From contig JAIXMO010000029.1 in the NCBI GenBank assembly GCA_025677825.1, forward strand, positions 248,001 through 312,000: a DNA stretch of 64,000 nt, given 5' to 3'. The stretch's first letter is position 1. Every line of letters starts with the position of its first letter. Positions 1 to 14,035 of the stretch are shown here, one piece after another. Under the pieces are notes generated by a model. The model did not search any database, was not told the DNA's origin, and was given only the letters and a program-made list of their open reading frames with translations. A program made the translations under genes and the position numbers. Source of the DNA: Helicostylum pulchrum (lineage: Eukaryota; Mucoromycota; Mucoromycetes; Mucorales; Mucoraceae).

Positions 1-2726
1 GTGGTGGAGGAGGAGGAGGTGGTGGTGGACCAGCAGATGATCCAGGCATAGGAGGAGGAGGAGGAGGGGGTGGTATATTATCATTATTTGAAGTATCATC
101 TTCATAAGAATGTGTCGGAAGAGTAGGAGGAGTGCCAGATTTATTGTTTTCATCTTCATCAGAAGAAGTGAGAAGTTTATGTTGTTGTTGTTGTTGTTCG
201 TAAGTCATCGGAGAAGAAGGAGGACGATCAGATGTAGGCAAGGTAAATCCACCAGGACCGATATTGTTAAATTGATGGAGATTATCTGCGTGTGTTCCTG
301 GTGAAGGTGAGACTGAACCCGACTTTCTACCAGACATTTTCCATTGATCGCCTACAATAATAGGTGTAGTGGAAATAATATGTGAGTTAGAAGCAATATT
401 GGCAAGTATCATATCGTCATCATCATCAGCTTCTTCAGCTGCATCTGTCTTTTCACGAAGTTTTTCTTGCAACATGGCAATAGTTTTATTTGATTGTTGT
501 TGTAACGCACGTAATGCTAGATTTTCCATCTTGTAGTTTCTGCCGTCTTTAGAATTTAATTTTCTCATAGAATCTAATTCTTCTCGAAGTTCTCTGTTCT
601 CTGCCTCTAAACTAATAGCCTTCTCTCGATCAATTTCGGCATCCTTTGCAAGTTCTTGTAAGCGATCCAGTTCGTTAAATCGGGCTACCATATTGTTGAC
701 AGAGATACCAAATGCGGATGATCCAAGTTCGTCTGCTGTAACACTATCTCTACGATCCATCACCATATTTGAAACAATCTCACTAATAGCTTGATGATAA
801 TGTGTTCTACAAAGGCAAAAAAAAAAAAAAAAAAAAATTAATTAAAATTATATATATTCGATATGTATGCAATTACTTTTTATCTGAATCTCCTTTGATC
901 AATAACATACTTCTAAATGTTTGAAGTAAGAATTCGATAGCTTCAGGTGCATCAGCAAGATTTTCGAGAATAAGGTCTAAAAGTTCGTTGGGATGAGAGA
1001 TATCGCTGTATAAAGAAATTTCATCGCCAAACGCTTCGTCTAAATCACTCTCTGCTCTTCTGCGATATTTATCCATTTGATCGTATAATATAGTATCATC
1101 TAATTTTTCGAGCTTTGTAAAGATACGATCTAATCCGGAAGATTTGAATTGACTACGCAAGTAGATACGATCGTTGACCTCTGTTGGTATATATGCCACT
1201 GCATTAATTAAACTAATATTTGATATCTTTTTTTATATGAAATTAGTTGGTATATCAGTATAAATAAATAAAGACTTTAAACTTACAGCATATTCAATTA
1301 AATGACTATCTGGCGGAACATGAACACCCAATTTATTAAAATCGTCTATGGAACCTGATCTACTGATTTTACGTCTACCATCCAAGGAATTTTCAAAATT
1401 CTTTAACCAAGAATCAAATATACCAAAATCTTGTCTGTGCTTTCTTAATGCCTCAAAACCTTGCATGACAATTGTATGTCCAAGTGGTACATCACAATGA
1501 CACATGAACAATAAAATATCACAGATGATCTTTCTAGATTGCCATTGGGGACAAACAATCGAAAATACAAACGAGTGAATGTATTCTGGATTCATAATCG
1601 CTTCTCGAGCACCCCACTAATAATAAATAATGTCAATCTATCTCTCCATTTTTTTAGAAGCAAAAAAAAAAAAAAAAAAAAACTTACTCTGGCATTAATC
1701 AAAACTTTAATACATTTAATCAAACCATACTCTAATTCCAATGCTTGTCCTTTTCTATTAATCATACAAAGTTAATGTCACAAACGTATCACTTTTTTTC
1801 TTCTTTTTTTTTTTTTTTTTGTTACCTTTCACTATCAGGTTTCTTATTTAAAAATGATAAACCAGTTGAAATAGTTCGAAGACCTTTTAAATCTGTAAAT
1901 CGAATCACCCAACTACATAATAATAGTAATAAATTAATACGGTTATTACATGGCAATTTAGAAAAAAATAAAATAACGATTTACTCTAGTGGTCGAGTTC
2001 TTAAACTAACGGCCAAATTGTCTGCCAAGGCTGGTGTAACGGCTCGTAAATCAGCTTCCATAAACTTTCTTATATAAAATTCTGGTGAGTTTTTATCAGA
2101 AGCTGAAGCACCTTCATATGCAGTGGAGGTGGAAGACACAGCTGATAAAATACTCGTGCTGCTAGAAATAGAAGGTTGAATGTTTTCTGAAATACGGCGC
2201 CCGGAAGGACCCAAATGGCTGCTTCTATTTGAATGTCTTTCGACAGCTCTTGCAGTTGAATCTCTTGTGGCTGACCACATTTCTCCAGCTAAATCTGACA
2301 ATACATTGATCAACGGAGGTGCATTCTCGTCAGTTTCGTCAAGTGGTGTCACTCTTCTTCCAGAAACTGATAATTCGGCTCTTTTGTCCTGACAAATCAT
2401 GGACCACTGTGTCTTGGGGTCAACTGTTTCACTTAAAGCTTTTCTCTTGGCTTCGTCTAAACCTCTTCGAACCTAAAAAAAAAAAAAAGGCATAAAACAA
2501 TTTTTTTTTCAATACTTCAAGTTTTTTTAGTGTTAGTGTTTTTGTTATTTACCAGCATTTGGTCAAACATCTCATTTATTATCTCATCGGAATCTGGTGG
2601 TTCTTCACTGGTTTCATAAGTCCCTTGACTTCTTCGAGAAGAGCTATCTATTGAATCACGAGGAGAAGTCGGTCCATAGCTTCCCGAACTTTTTTTCTTT
2701 TTAAACGAGCCCGAAAAAAAAGACAT
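1..2726 (-). CDS. Diaphanous-related formin, 5' part (runs off the window)
   Basis: Actin-nucleating formin acting at sites of polarised growth and septation. Only the N-terminal half is present; the FH2 domain would lie beyond base 1. The start at 2726 opens MSFFSGSFKKKKSSG. The first exon ends at 2553 after a GTPase-binding-type segment (DSDEIINEMFDQML), and exon 2 (2472-1985) carries the FH3 signature NLAVSLRTRPL. It continues through exons near 1912-1826, 1754-1688, 1616-about 1270, about 1210-870 and from about 807, with formin-typical segments such as ELEYGLIKCIKVL and IYLRSQFKSSGLDRI. A coiled coil follows (about 460-700), then a proline-rich FH1 tract encoded by the GGT/GGA runs at 1-75. 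Domain order GBD-FH3-coiled coil-FH1 fits the family. One junction, between the exons near 1270 and 1210, has no clean consensus donor; the protein frame favours a GTCTTT donor. The call is firm; exact exons are less so. Confidence 0.9.
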
Positions 2727-3255
2727 TGCTTAATTTATAAAAGAAGAAGAGAAAAAAAAAACCCTTTATTGTTTAAAACTATAAATATCTTGAGTTTACA
2801 AAGGCTCCGCCCATACCATGTGATTGGATACGTTAATTTGGTATCCTCCTTTTTGGTCTGGATTTGTCTACTTTACCTGTTTCCTGGGAAAAGTAGTAAT
2901 CTCACGCATTAAAGTATATTTTCATGTACACATTTTGCATTATTTTTACAAGTACTTTTTTTTTGTTTCGCTATGTACGCGGAAAAAAAGGGGTATATTG
3001 TTTTGAAACAATGAGCGCACGGCGCAGTTATTAAAATAAACGTGAATCATATTGAAGTTTTTACCAATGATGAAAAAAAAAAGAACACTGACTTGCTAAC
3101 TCCGTTAAAGATGAATAAGTATCACGATTTTCAACTAATGTCATCAAGTTTTGAATAACTTTATAAATTGTACCTAAGCCTCACTTTTTCTTAACGAGTA
3201 AAAGCGTCTAATATACTTGACCTATTTCTCTATGTACATACACTACTGCAAACAA
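2727..3255. other. Intergenic, formin upstream region
   Basis: AT-rich non-coding DNA between the formin start and the left copy of the 2.2 kb repeat. Short A and T runs are present. No supported gene or clear regulatory motif was seen. Confidence 0.5.
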
Positions 3256-5449
3256 ACAAAAAAATCGTATGTGGTATTGGCATAGTAGCTAAATGAATCC
3301 ATCATTTACCGTTTGATAAACTTCCATTGGCTTTCTTTAGGATGATTTAAAACGATAATATGCTTATCGAAGCTATTTTCCAGAGTGTCCGGTATGATGT
3401 TGTATAAGAATTATCTGTAAAATACTTACATTCATTCTAATGTCAACTTAGTTTATGAATACACATTTCATGTCATAGTATTAAAAACTAGTTGACGTTC
3501 ACTCTGTAAGTTTATGTCTTAGTATTAAAAAAAAACAAACTGATGTAAAAAAAAAAAAAAAAGACAACTAAAACTTTTAAAATAACAGGGCAAAAACATT
3601 TTTATTTATTGTTTAAACAGTAAAAAGAAACTTCTTTTAGTTCCCAAAATAACTATTTAGTTATGGTGATTAACAGGATCAACCACTAGAAGGTAGAAGT
3701 TTATCTGATCCCAAAAAATAAGACACCTAAAAAGATGCCGTCGACTCACTTGCTCCATTTTTTTTCATACTTGTACCATAGCAGTGTTGCCATATCCTGT
3801 ATCAAAATATAAATTATATTATTGATGTCTCTGTAAGGTACATAAAGGGATAAAAGCGGATAACTATACTGTATAAATATGAAAAGAGTAAGAAAAAAGG
3901 AAACTAGTTATGTCTAATTTATACTACTTTCCTTTTTACATGATCTGTTTACTCTGCTAAAAATAATTTTATAGCTAACTATCTTTATAGCTTTAGAGTA
4001 CCAGCTCTAATTGAGGGTGTCCGAAGTATGGAAGAAATTCACCCTTATATTGAACATACCCTTATAGAACAAGCTCTTATATCGAACAGTGAATAATCAC
4101 TTCCAAAAAAAAAAAACTCACTGAGATCCCCGAGTTTAAATAATCGCTCACATAAGAAATCACTGCTAAAATTAGCAGTTATAATAAATATTGCTTTTAA
4201 TTTTTTAAAGAAACAGAAAATGCGCTTTGGACCCAAGTTGCTTAGTTCAAAATAGTTAGTTTTACTATATCTTTGATAAAAAAAATTAAAAACTTCCTTT
4301 TTTGTTTTTTTTTTAGATTTTCATTTTTATGGGTCAACCCCTTTTGTGATTTTGTGGTTATTTTATAATTACTCCAGATCCAATTTTTTTATCTTTGTGA
4401 AAAAACATGCATGGAATTAAACTCGTTTAGACGCTTCTAATCCATTTTAAATCATACTTCTAATGCAAAAACTGAAAGAGTAATTGCTGTTTTAGACGTT
4501 TTTTTTTTTTTTTTGGATAAAAAATACACTTTTTTAGTGTAACATCGTGTAACCATTTTCAGAGCTTCGCGACTACATAAAATGTAGTTTTTTATTACCG
4601 TGTTTAAAAATAGTATCGAATTTAGATATTTAAAAACTATATATTGAATGTTTATAAATAAAAGTGCTACATCCAAAATTGAACGCGAAAACGCGCTTTA
4701 AAGAATTCGCTATTTTAAGGACCGCTTAACTCAAATTTTAGCGGAAAAAAAACGTCTAAAACAATGATTACTTGGTCAGTATTTTTTGTACAAATATAAA
4801 TTTAGATGGATTATATACGCCTAAAAAAGCGCTTTATTGTCATTGCTTTTTTTACAAATAAAGGCAAAGTAGATATCGCTTAATTTTAAAATCACCACAA
4901 AAACACAAAAGGGATTGACCCACCAAAATGGTCAAAAATGACCAAAATAACCGACCAAAAAAAAAGTAGAAAAAATCAAAAAAAAATATGAAATAACTAG
5001 CAGTTTTTTATAGTTGATATTAGATACAGCATTTTAAGGAGTATTTTTTACTAAGTAACGTGAAAAAAATAATCATTTCCTGACGTTTAATTACACAAAG
5101 AAAACACTCCATTTCGATCATCGAAAAATGACCTTTTTTAGGAGTTACTTCTAAACCTTCGCTTAAAAACACGCGTTTTTAAGAGAATAATGGGAAAGCA
5201 ATAATGGATTATAGAATTTGAGACAGTTCTCAAACCTTTCCAAGTTATTGTATAAAACAATATGCTGTGTATCGTTTTTTGAAAGAGCTCAAACATTAAA
5301 ATTATATTAAATTCTATTAAAATTTTACTGCTCTCAAATAAAAAAGTACAGAGCTATTTATTAGAATACCGCTTAGCAATGCATTTAAAAACTACTAGAT
5401 ATGATACATAGGACTAAAAAGTATCTTTGTGCTTACTTTATTTGGTTTA
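3256..5449. repeat. 2.2 kb inverted repeat, left copy
   Basis: Non-coding AT-rich element whose reverse complement recurs at 17147-19348. From about 3265 to 3580 I see essentially no mismatches by eye. Substitutions become more frequent near the inner end (about 5200-5450). The inner end in both copies carries CCAAATAAAGT (as reverse complement here). It contains a nested inverted pair at 4330-4922 and a near-palindrome CTTAAAAACACGCGTTTTTA at about 5164. Open frames inside are short, run through homopolymers and show no recognisable protein. No clear terminal inverted repeat or target-site duplication was found at the outer ends. It is probably a non-autonomous mobile element or a duplicated fragment of one. 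Confidence 0.93.
4330..4922. mobile_element. Nested fold-back/MITE-like unit in the left repeat
   Basis: The unit starts TGGGTCAACCCCTTTTGTG and ends with the diverged reverse complement CACAAAAGGGATTGACCCA. Similarity between the arms runs inward for roughly 170 bases: both arms hold the CGTCTAAAAC motif, at about 4492 (as reverse complement) and 4752, and a TGGATTA..CGYCTAAA block. This is the structure of a fold-back or MITE-type element with long imperfect terminal inverted repeats around a short centre. It has no coding capacity. Confidence 0.6.
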
Positions 5450-6556
5450 TACTGCATCCTTTTTTAATTTTTCATCCCTTAGCAAACGTCTGTATTTAAC
5501 TACTTTTCCTAGTTAATTTTCTAAAGAGTCATTGCCGATACAGACTCCATTCAAATTTAAATTCATTGTCTTTACATTTTAATTACTTTGTAATATGTAT
5601 TTCATTAGGTATAAAGTCTTCGCAAAATCGTTAAATTTAGTAGTTAGGGAGCTATTTTTTTTTCTACTTAAATTAGCGAGTGAGGGTTTGAATATAAAAT
5701 ACAGTTGCATCTTGGAGATATACTTTGGGATATTTTTATTCGTAGTGTTAGAAAACGTAAAGTTCCAAAGGTACATAATTTTATACTTAGCCCCAAATTT
5801 TTTGGATACTGCAAAAGAAGTTCGTCATATACCGAATAGCAAAAAGCTCAAAAGAATAAAAAAGAACCATTTTACGGTTTTGAACTAGATTGGCTAATTT
5901 ATCGAGTTCGTGAAACCTGGTTCAAATAAAGTAAATATATTCGGAAAAATATAGTAGTCAGTGCTTTAGACGGTTTTAATGTATACAAATAGACTTGACG
6001 CGTGTGTCCATTTCGAAAATGCAGCTATTTGAGAGCAAACTGCGCCTTTTAATATTGTGCTTCTTTTTCCTTTTTTTTTTGTCAGGTATCACCAAACTAA
6101 ATTACATGACGTATTTAGGGACCAAAAAAAGACTATTTAAAAGAGTGTAAACAAAAAAGAAAGGCAATAACACCACGTAATGTGTTCATGTAAGAAGATC
6201 GTTAGCTCTAGATTATTTCCGCATATTAATACGTCATTATAGCTATAATTTTATATAGCCCTACTATAACGATAATAGTTTTTGACGAATGATTCTTTTT
6301 TTTTTTGGTTACAGTGTAAAGAAGACGCACACATAGTTCAAAAAGTTTTTTGTTTTCTCCACTTTAGTAACTTTTTGAAAGATCCGTAACTTTTTTTTTT
6401 ATGACGCTCCGATTTAAAAACCAAATAGGATATTGGTACACAAAGGAATACAATAAAAAAATATTTTAGGATATAAAGAGTTGAGCCCCCCTCAGTAATA
6501 CGAAAACTTTTTTTCTTTTTTTTCTCTCTCTTGTAGGTTTTTACTTTTGTATCATT
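5450..6556. other. Intergenic, between repeat and PLD gene
   Basis: AT-rich DNA with T and A homopolymers. A 97-codon open frame at 5595-5888 has low-complexity composition, no recognised domain and a competing open frame on the other strand, so I do not call it a gene. A pyrimidine-rich stretch at about 6508-6535 immediately precedes the PLD gene. Confidence 0.4.
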
Positions 6557-8055
6557 ATGGATAGTATATACCAGCTCTTTTGTATACCCAGTCCTCCCTC
6601 AGTTTCTATTAATGATTTGGGAGGAAACTATAACCAATTTCTGGAAAAGGTAAAAGAAACGTTGGTAAACGGAAATAAAAAAAATTAATCTCTCTAAACG
6701 ATTTCATTTTATAGTCTATGAAATCAGCCTCTAGTCTTGCCAAGAATAAAGAACTCAAGAATGACGCTGCAAATGAACTTTCTAAATTATTATCAGCTAA
6801 ATCACACAGTCCTTCCAATACCGTGCGTACTATCAATCAAATGTTTGAAGAGGCGGCAAAGTCATGTCATTTTGATAGAGAGCGTGCATTAATTGAATGG
6901 CTTCAGACCTGTGTATCTTCTGCTGTTGAATTCGGCTTTGATCCATCTGCTGCTCAAGATAAAATTTATACTGAAAAACCACCACCCATTGGCGACAAAA
7001 AGTCCAGTAGCGATCGCGGTGTAGCACAAAGTAAAACCAAAAAGAATCCAGTTGCTCAACAAGAACCTGAAGAAGAATGGGACGATGAGGAATTTGGGTA
7101 TGATCGCATTGGTCATTCCGACGACGATTATGTACCGACAGACGATGAAGCACTGGTTCCCACCAAGAAACAGCCTGGACGTAAAGCTTCTCCTAAAAAA
7201 AAGACAGAATCTTCTTCAAGTACAGAAGCCGAAACTAAAAAGCCAAAGACTGCACGTAAAAAGAAGGATGACCAAGTTGTACCTGCTTCCAAAAAGGACG
7301 CTAGTTTTCCTGTTATTAAGGAAGGTGCTGGTTCTACCGCTCTTCATAAATATATTCAAGATATTCCAAGTATAAAAGCTAACTCCAATGATGTCTTAAA
7401 TAATGGTTATTTCGCTCGTGCATTCTTTTTCCCGTCTAAAGATAGTTTTAACGTAACTATAACAATGACATTACATTTTATTTTTTTTAGTTGGTGGAGA
7501 TAGTTAATTTTATTTCGTTTTAGGCTTTCTTGTCTGTTATAAACTCAGCAAAGAAGACAATTGATATTTGTGTGTTTGCATTTACGGATGATGATGTAGC
7601 TGATGCATTAATTGCTGCGAAAAAGCGTAATGTGACTATTCAAATTATCACGGATAATCAACAAGCTGCCGGTAAGGGAGCAGATGCAAAGAGACTGCAA
7701 GAATCTCATGGTATTCCTTTCAAGACAGATAATACGTAGGTTAAACAACATAGAATTTATAATATAAGACTAAACGGTTTACTATAGTACTGGATATATG
7801 CACAATAAGTTCGCGATCATTGATAATAAAACACTTATTAACGGAAGTTTCAATTGGTCTAAGGGGTAAGAAAGCAAAAATGAAAGAGATAGAGATAGAG
7901 AAAGAGAGAGAAAAAAAGAGAGAGAAAAAATATTTATACTAAAATATATATATAGCGCAAGATTTAAGAACAGGGAGAATGTTTTAATCACCAATATTCC
8001 TCAATGTATAAAAGAGTATCAAGGACAATTTGATTCACTTTGGAAAGAATTTTAA
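6557..8055 (+). CDS. Single-HKD phospholipase D family protein (PLD6/mitochondrial cardiolipin hydrolase-like)
   Basis: Five exons (6557-6649, 6715-7452, 7524-7735, 7788-7865, 7956-8055) join in frame to 406 residues. The C-terminal half has one HKD motif, HNKFAIID, followed by the downstream SFNWS. The preceding segment TIDICVFAFTDDDVADAL is typical of the small PLD-type nucleases/hydrolases (Nuc, PLD6/Zucchini), which act as dimers with one HKD from each subunit. The end of the protein (ENVLITNIPQCIKEYQ) also matches the PLD6-type tail. The first 220 residues are a fungal-specific extension with an acidic stretch and a Lys/Ser/Pro-rich linker. Substrate (cardiolipin, phosphatidic acid precursors or nucleic acid) cannot be told from sequence. 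No mitochondrial membrane anchor is obvious. Confidence 0.85.
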
Positions 8056-8303
8056 ATGGTATTTATAATCAGCAGCACATCTCCCCTTTTTGATATATCA
8101 AAATAAAATAAAATAAAGGGAGAGAGAGAGAGAGAGAGAGGAACAAGAAAAAAAAACTGTTTTCGCATAACATGTATTATCTCCTTAATAATAAAAAGCG
8201 ACCAAATAGTAAAACAAAAAGAGGAAAAAGTTACATACTATTATTATTATATTATGAATTTGTATTAGTGTGTTAAGAGAAAAAAAAATAATTATTAAAA
8301 TAA

Positions 8304-9000
8304 TTATAAGCTCAAGAAAAGGCAACATGCAACAGCTACAATAGTCATGCACAGGCTGCTTGATTTAGTGTTAGCTTCGTTATTATGCGTTGCAAAAATA
8401 GATCCTCCACCGGATGGGCGAGCCTTGTTTGGATTTGTTGGTATTGTAGTTACTGGTGCAGCATAAGGTCGAACTAAAATGGGTACAGATGTATTTGTTT
8501 TTGAAACAGCGTCTACAAACAAGACGATATAATTACCAGGAAGTGTATTATTTGGAATGGCATACTACATACATAAAACGTTAAAAAATATGTGTATATA
8601 TATATTATTATCTTTTTAAAACATTACGCTAAGTTGATGTTCATAATACACATAGGTATTATGTGTTCTTCTAAAACTAAACCCTTGGGATATATCTGCA
8701 TTTGATGTAATTGTAATATCTGTAAAATTAAGAATAGGTTCTTGAGTAGTAAACAATACCGACAACTGTAAAACTAGAATTATCGTTAATATCAATATCT
8801 TTTATTCTTTTTTATTATTACTTACGATTTGGTAAATTCGTGTCATCAGGTAAAGTATAGCTTATAGGTAACATTTGGCCAGCGACATAGGGTGCATTTG
8901 GTTCAGGCAAAGTTACATTATAATTATGTGATGGCGAAAGCACTTCTGAGGATACTAGACTGCTAAGGATCGAAAAAAACACAAAAATAAGAAAAATCAT
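8304..9000 (-). CDS. GPI-anchored KNH/Kre9-like cell-surface protein
   Basis: Three exons (9000-8826, about 8773-8628, 8564-8304) give 193 residues. An N-terminal signal peptide (MIFLIFVFFSILSSLVSSE) is followed by a short beta-type domain of the Ser/Thr-rich GPI-anchored (Kre9/KNH) kind, with the phrase APYVAGQMLPISYTL near the start and NNTLPGNYIVLFVDA near its end. A linker and a hydrophobic tail ending CCLFLSL fit a GPI-attachment signal. Such proteins sit in the plasma membrane or wall and are linked to beta-glucan assembly; their biochemical role is unclear. The acceptor of intron 1 was chosen because only the upstream AG keeps the frame. A (GA)n-rich 5' flank precedes the start. Confidence 0.75.
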
Positions 9001-10908
9001 TTTTTTTAAAGCAAAAGAAAAAAAAAGATAAAAAAGAAAAAGAAAAAAAGAGAGAGGGTATTTTATTTTAAAAAAGAGAAGAAGGTGATATTATACTACA
9101 AAAACCCTCTTCTGAGTATAATTGTACATTAAAATGCTTCTCCCCTGCATGAAAAAGAAAAGAACGAAGAGAGAGAGAGAGAGAGAGAGAGAAGGGAAGA
9201 GAGAATAAATGCAGAATAAAAGGGGGTTTCTTGGTCATAATATATTTTGACAGGGTAGTTTTGCAATTACAAATACATTGGATCATTTAGTACAGGTAAT
9301 TATACATTATATTATTAAATTATGTGCATTGGCAACTATTATCTTTGCACGCATTTTTAACAACAAGTGCACCTTTTTATTTTGAAGCACAAAAACAGTG
9401 GCAAAACAAATAAAAACTTAAAATCACTTGTGAATAAACTCACATTATTTATTTCATTTGAAATGTATACTTTTTTTTTTTTATCCTTTTTATACTATAC
9501 TCACGTAGGACTCAAAGGAGCTGATACATATAAAAAGCCATATTAGCACTAGTCGAAGCGTTTGTTTCGATATATTTACATCGATATTCCAATTTTTAAT
9601 GAATTTGGCTAAAATCAGAAACTAAGCGTTAATACGTATTAACTAACCATCAAACGAATTATAGATTTATGCAAGTATATATAGTTGGTATAAAAATTTC
9701 AAATTTCGATTTACTTATTACTTACGCTTTTCTGACTACTAGTGTTTCAAGTTCAGTTATCGCGTGCCTATCCTGTAGATTTACATAACTTTTAAACTTG
9801 CCATTTTAAAACGTTTTACAGCGGTATCCATAATATTTAACCTTAGTAGTCTGTTAGAGGATAACGAAAGAAAAAAAATCACTTTTTGAAAAGTGAGTCT
9901 AGCTAAGAAAAGCAGGGAATATAATACAATACGAAGATCACGTAATTAGATGATCTTGATTTTCCGTTTACTTTCTTTTTGTTTGTCTTCCAGTATCAAC
10001 TGCCTCAGGTAACAACAACAACAAAAAAAGTTGGTGTAACCATTTTAATGTTTTGCTTTTCGTCCTAAGCAAAAATACAGTAGTCTGGGCTGATTTCGCT
10101 AGGGCCGCTTCCTAATTTTAAAAGGAAATACCGCTAACCCGGAAGCTATTGGTTTTTAAAATAAAAAAAAGAAACATGGTTTTCCATAATGATACCGATA
10201 AGAAAAGTTGGCGGCAACATCTTATGTAACTCATCTAACAATGATTTGCCCTTTTTATGATACTGTGCCCGTATTTTTTTGTTTAGAAAACAAAACAAAG
10301 ATGCCGTAGCACTTGTAAAAAAAAAGAGATGAAACACTTTTTTTTTTAAAGATAAATAGCAGTTCAAGTCAAACTTTAAATGAAGGGTTTGATGGGATCA
10401 AGTTGTACGATAGTGTGAAGCAATCACAGAGAAAAAAAAAAGATTTACAGCGTAAGAGGTTTAGTAAATAACTTGTCAAAGACGAGAAAATGGCACAAGA
10501 TTTTATTTTGTATAGGGTGCTGACAGGTAGAAATGATTTAGTTTATACAAGCTGATAATAAGTCAACTAATTTACGGACATTCGCTCGCTCAGTTTTAAA
10601 CCATCTGGAAGAACGCCGATTCCATGATAACGGCTCCCCGCTAACCGCTCGTCCGAGAAAATTATACTAAAAATAAAATAAAAAAGTGTGTCAAACAAAA
10701 CTGACAGAGAGGGTATCAGGTGAAACGGAATACAGCTTAAATCCAAGCGCTGTAATCAACATATTATTTCTTAGTAAGGCCTTGGTAAAAAAAATGATGC
10801 ATGTCTCCTATGAGCAACTCACGTGGATCGTCATTTTTATTTCCATTTTAAATTTTTTTTTCTTTTTTTTTTTTTTTTTTCCTTTTTGTTGTTGTTGTTG
10901 TATACAAA
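9001..10908. other. Long intergenic region before RAB2-like gene
   Basis: About 1.9 kb with no supported gene. It holds a (GA)n simple repeat at about 9169-9192 and several A/T homopolymers. Immediately before the RAB2-like start there is a T-tract and (TTG)n run at about 10852-10900. Short open frames (for example 10146-10367 minus) are low-complexity and unsupported. Confidence 0.5.
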
Positions 10909-12018
<1,110 letters not shown>

Positions 12019-12030
12019 CTAATAGGTTAT

Positions 12031-13355
12031 TTATTTTAATCTAGCCATTATTTCCAGAATCAATCTACTTAAACCATCATTTACGTGTATCCCCTTTACG
12101 ATTTTGACTATATCAGAAACTCTTACTTGTGTTCCTGTAACCTATATATATATATTTTATATGATTAGTGAATTATTTATTTATTTATATATATAAATTA
12201 CTTACATATGCATCGGAAATCTTATTTTTAAGTAAATCAATATGAACATGAATTACAGCATTCTTACATGTAATATGAAGTAATGAATGTGATTCTTGTT
12301 CAATAGATTCAATACCCACCAGCTTTTTTATAGTATCAATTGCATGTTTATACATATAGTACTCCTTTTCTGTGCTTTCATCTCTGTCTGTATTTAACTT
12401 TTTAATCACTTCTGCCTTGTTCGTCTTTTCATCTACCTTCTTTTTTAATCCTTCTTTACTCTTTTGAGTTTTATGATTTTTCCATATATAATCTTCGACT
12501 TGTTCTTGTCTTTGATCTACTATTTTAGAGATCATTTCCACATCAATGACTTGTTGTGCTAAAGTATCTTTACATTCTTCTATTGTCTGTCCTTGTCCAG
12601 ATAGTTCCGATTTGATTCTTTTTACTTCGGCTTCCTAACAAAAAAATCTTAATAAAAAAAATGCATTTGTGATCTTTCAATTTGTAAAAAAAATTACTTG
12701 TGCCGAGATTTCCTTTAATACTTGTTCCACGCGAACACGCTTTTTGCTGTCTAATATATTCGTTAAATCTTTGTACCATTTACATACTGTTATTGTAATC
12801 AAACCTTCTGTAATTTGTCGTTCTCTTCCGTAGATTTCAGTTTTGAGTTTATCAATTTGAGTGGTACATATCTCCATTGTATTTTGTTTGTTTTGGTTTG
12901 TTTGGTCTATTATACTACTTTGTTAACGCGATATAAAAAGTAAAGATATCTTCATGTAGTTTTACCAATCTCGTGTAAAATATTGTCCGTAATTAATACA
13001 GGTGGGTCTTGTAATATGCATTGTAAAAATTTCGATTTAGCATAATGGTTAATAAAGTTTTCACGAAGATTGGTATTGAATTGTTTCTGTTTTTTTTGAA
13101 GAAAAAAAAAGTCCTTTGTTAGAATAAAGAATACGATAAGATAAAAAGTTTGAATCGTATTTTACTTTAAGATCAAGTAATTGGTTGGGATGAGCTTTTT
13201 TAGGTTGAATTAGATTCAGGCGTGCTTGTTTTAATTCTTGAATCTTGCTAAAGTAAAATAGCTTAAATACATGAGTTAAAAAGTTTGTCGTTACGGCAAT
13301 ATAATTGTTACCTTGACAAGTCTTCAATGCATTGGGGTCTATTGAGTTCTTGCAT
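12031..13355 (-). CDS. Coiled-coil protein with beta-rich C-terminus (unidentified; kinetochore-like architecture possible)
   Basis: I do not recognise this gene by name. It starts MQELNRPQCIEDLS at 13355. Exons continue with KIQELKQARLNLIQPKKAH, a segment ending DPPVLITDNILHEI, and two long Lys/Glu-rich heptad segments (about 12877-12700 and 12640-12185). The last exon ends MARLK at 12031. Introns have clean GT..AG boundaries, all consistent with frame. The centre is predicted coiled coil. The last 80 residues alternate hydrophobic strands (LLHITCKNAVIHVHIDL) and a helix (GLSRLILEIMARL), which could be a small RWD-type fold as in several kinetochore subunits; that is inference only. It is convergent with the RAB2-like gene. 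Confidence 0.65.
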
Positions 13356-13962
13356 ATTTATAAAGAGGGTGAAAAAAAAAAGGGACAGGTTTTATTGAAT
13401 CAAAGGAAGTTGTATTTTTAATCTACGGATAATCATACATCCAGAAACAAGAATGAGAAAAAGCGCATACATTCTTTTTGGCACACACAAAAATTCGTTT
13501 ACTGTATTTACCCCATACTATACCTATAATAAACGTCTTATTTACCAGTATTATTCGTTTATACTCGGTGTAACTAGCATTGATCATACAGACTAACTAT
13601 TCTTTTTTTTTGGGATTAAAAAATACCCTTTCCGTTTTATAACTGGGTTTACATGACACTTTTCTACCTTTGATACGAAAAAAAAAACAATATGCAACGA
13701 GAAGCAGATGAGAATGTCGAAAATAACGGGTCTAACCAATATCTGAAAATAGATAGGCGAAGAGCTTATACCGTATCACATCAAATTTAACTTTATATTC
13801 TGACCGCCAATGATTTAAGTTAATGCAATCACCATTATTTGATAATCATCCCTAAATTAGAGTAAATGGGAAAGGGCTTAGAATTAAGTGCTACGGTAAC
13901 TCTTTAAAAACTTTTTCATAATAATTACGATCCTCCTTTTCTTTACTTCTTTTCTTTTTCTT
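13356..13962. other. Intergenic, divergent promoter region
   Basis: About 600 bases between two divergently transcribed genes. A small open frame beginning at 13692 (MQREADENVENNGSNQYL) ends after about 33 codons. It could be an upstream ORF or chance. No other element is supported. Confidence 0.35.
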
Positions 13963-13999
13963 ATGATTGGTACTCGAAAAATACCTTGTGCTGGTTTGT

Positions 14000-14035
<36 letters not shown>

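Noticed and set aside
5595..5888. 97-codon frame in the intergenic region after the left repeat
   Set aside because: Low-complexity Phe/Leu/Lys composition, a competing opposite frame of similar length, no known domain.
9169..9192. (GA)n tract as a regulatory element
   Set aside because: Simple microsatellite; similar GA and CT runs are scattered through the window with no positional pattern.
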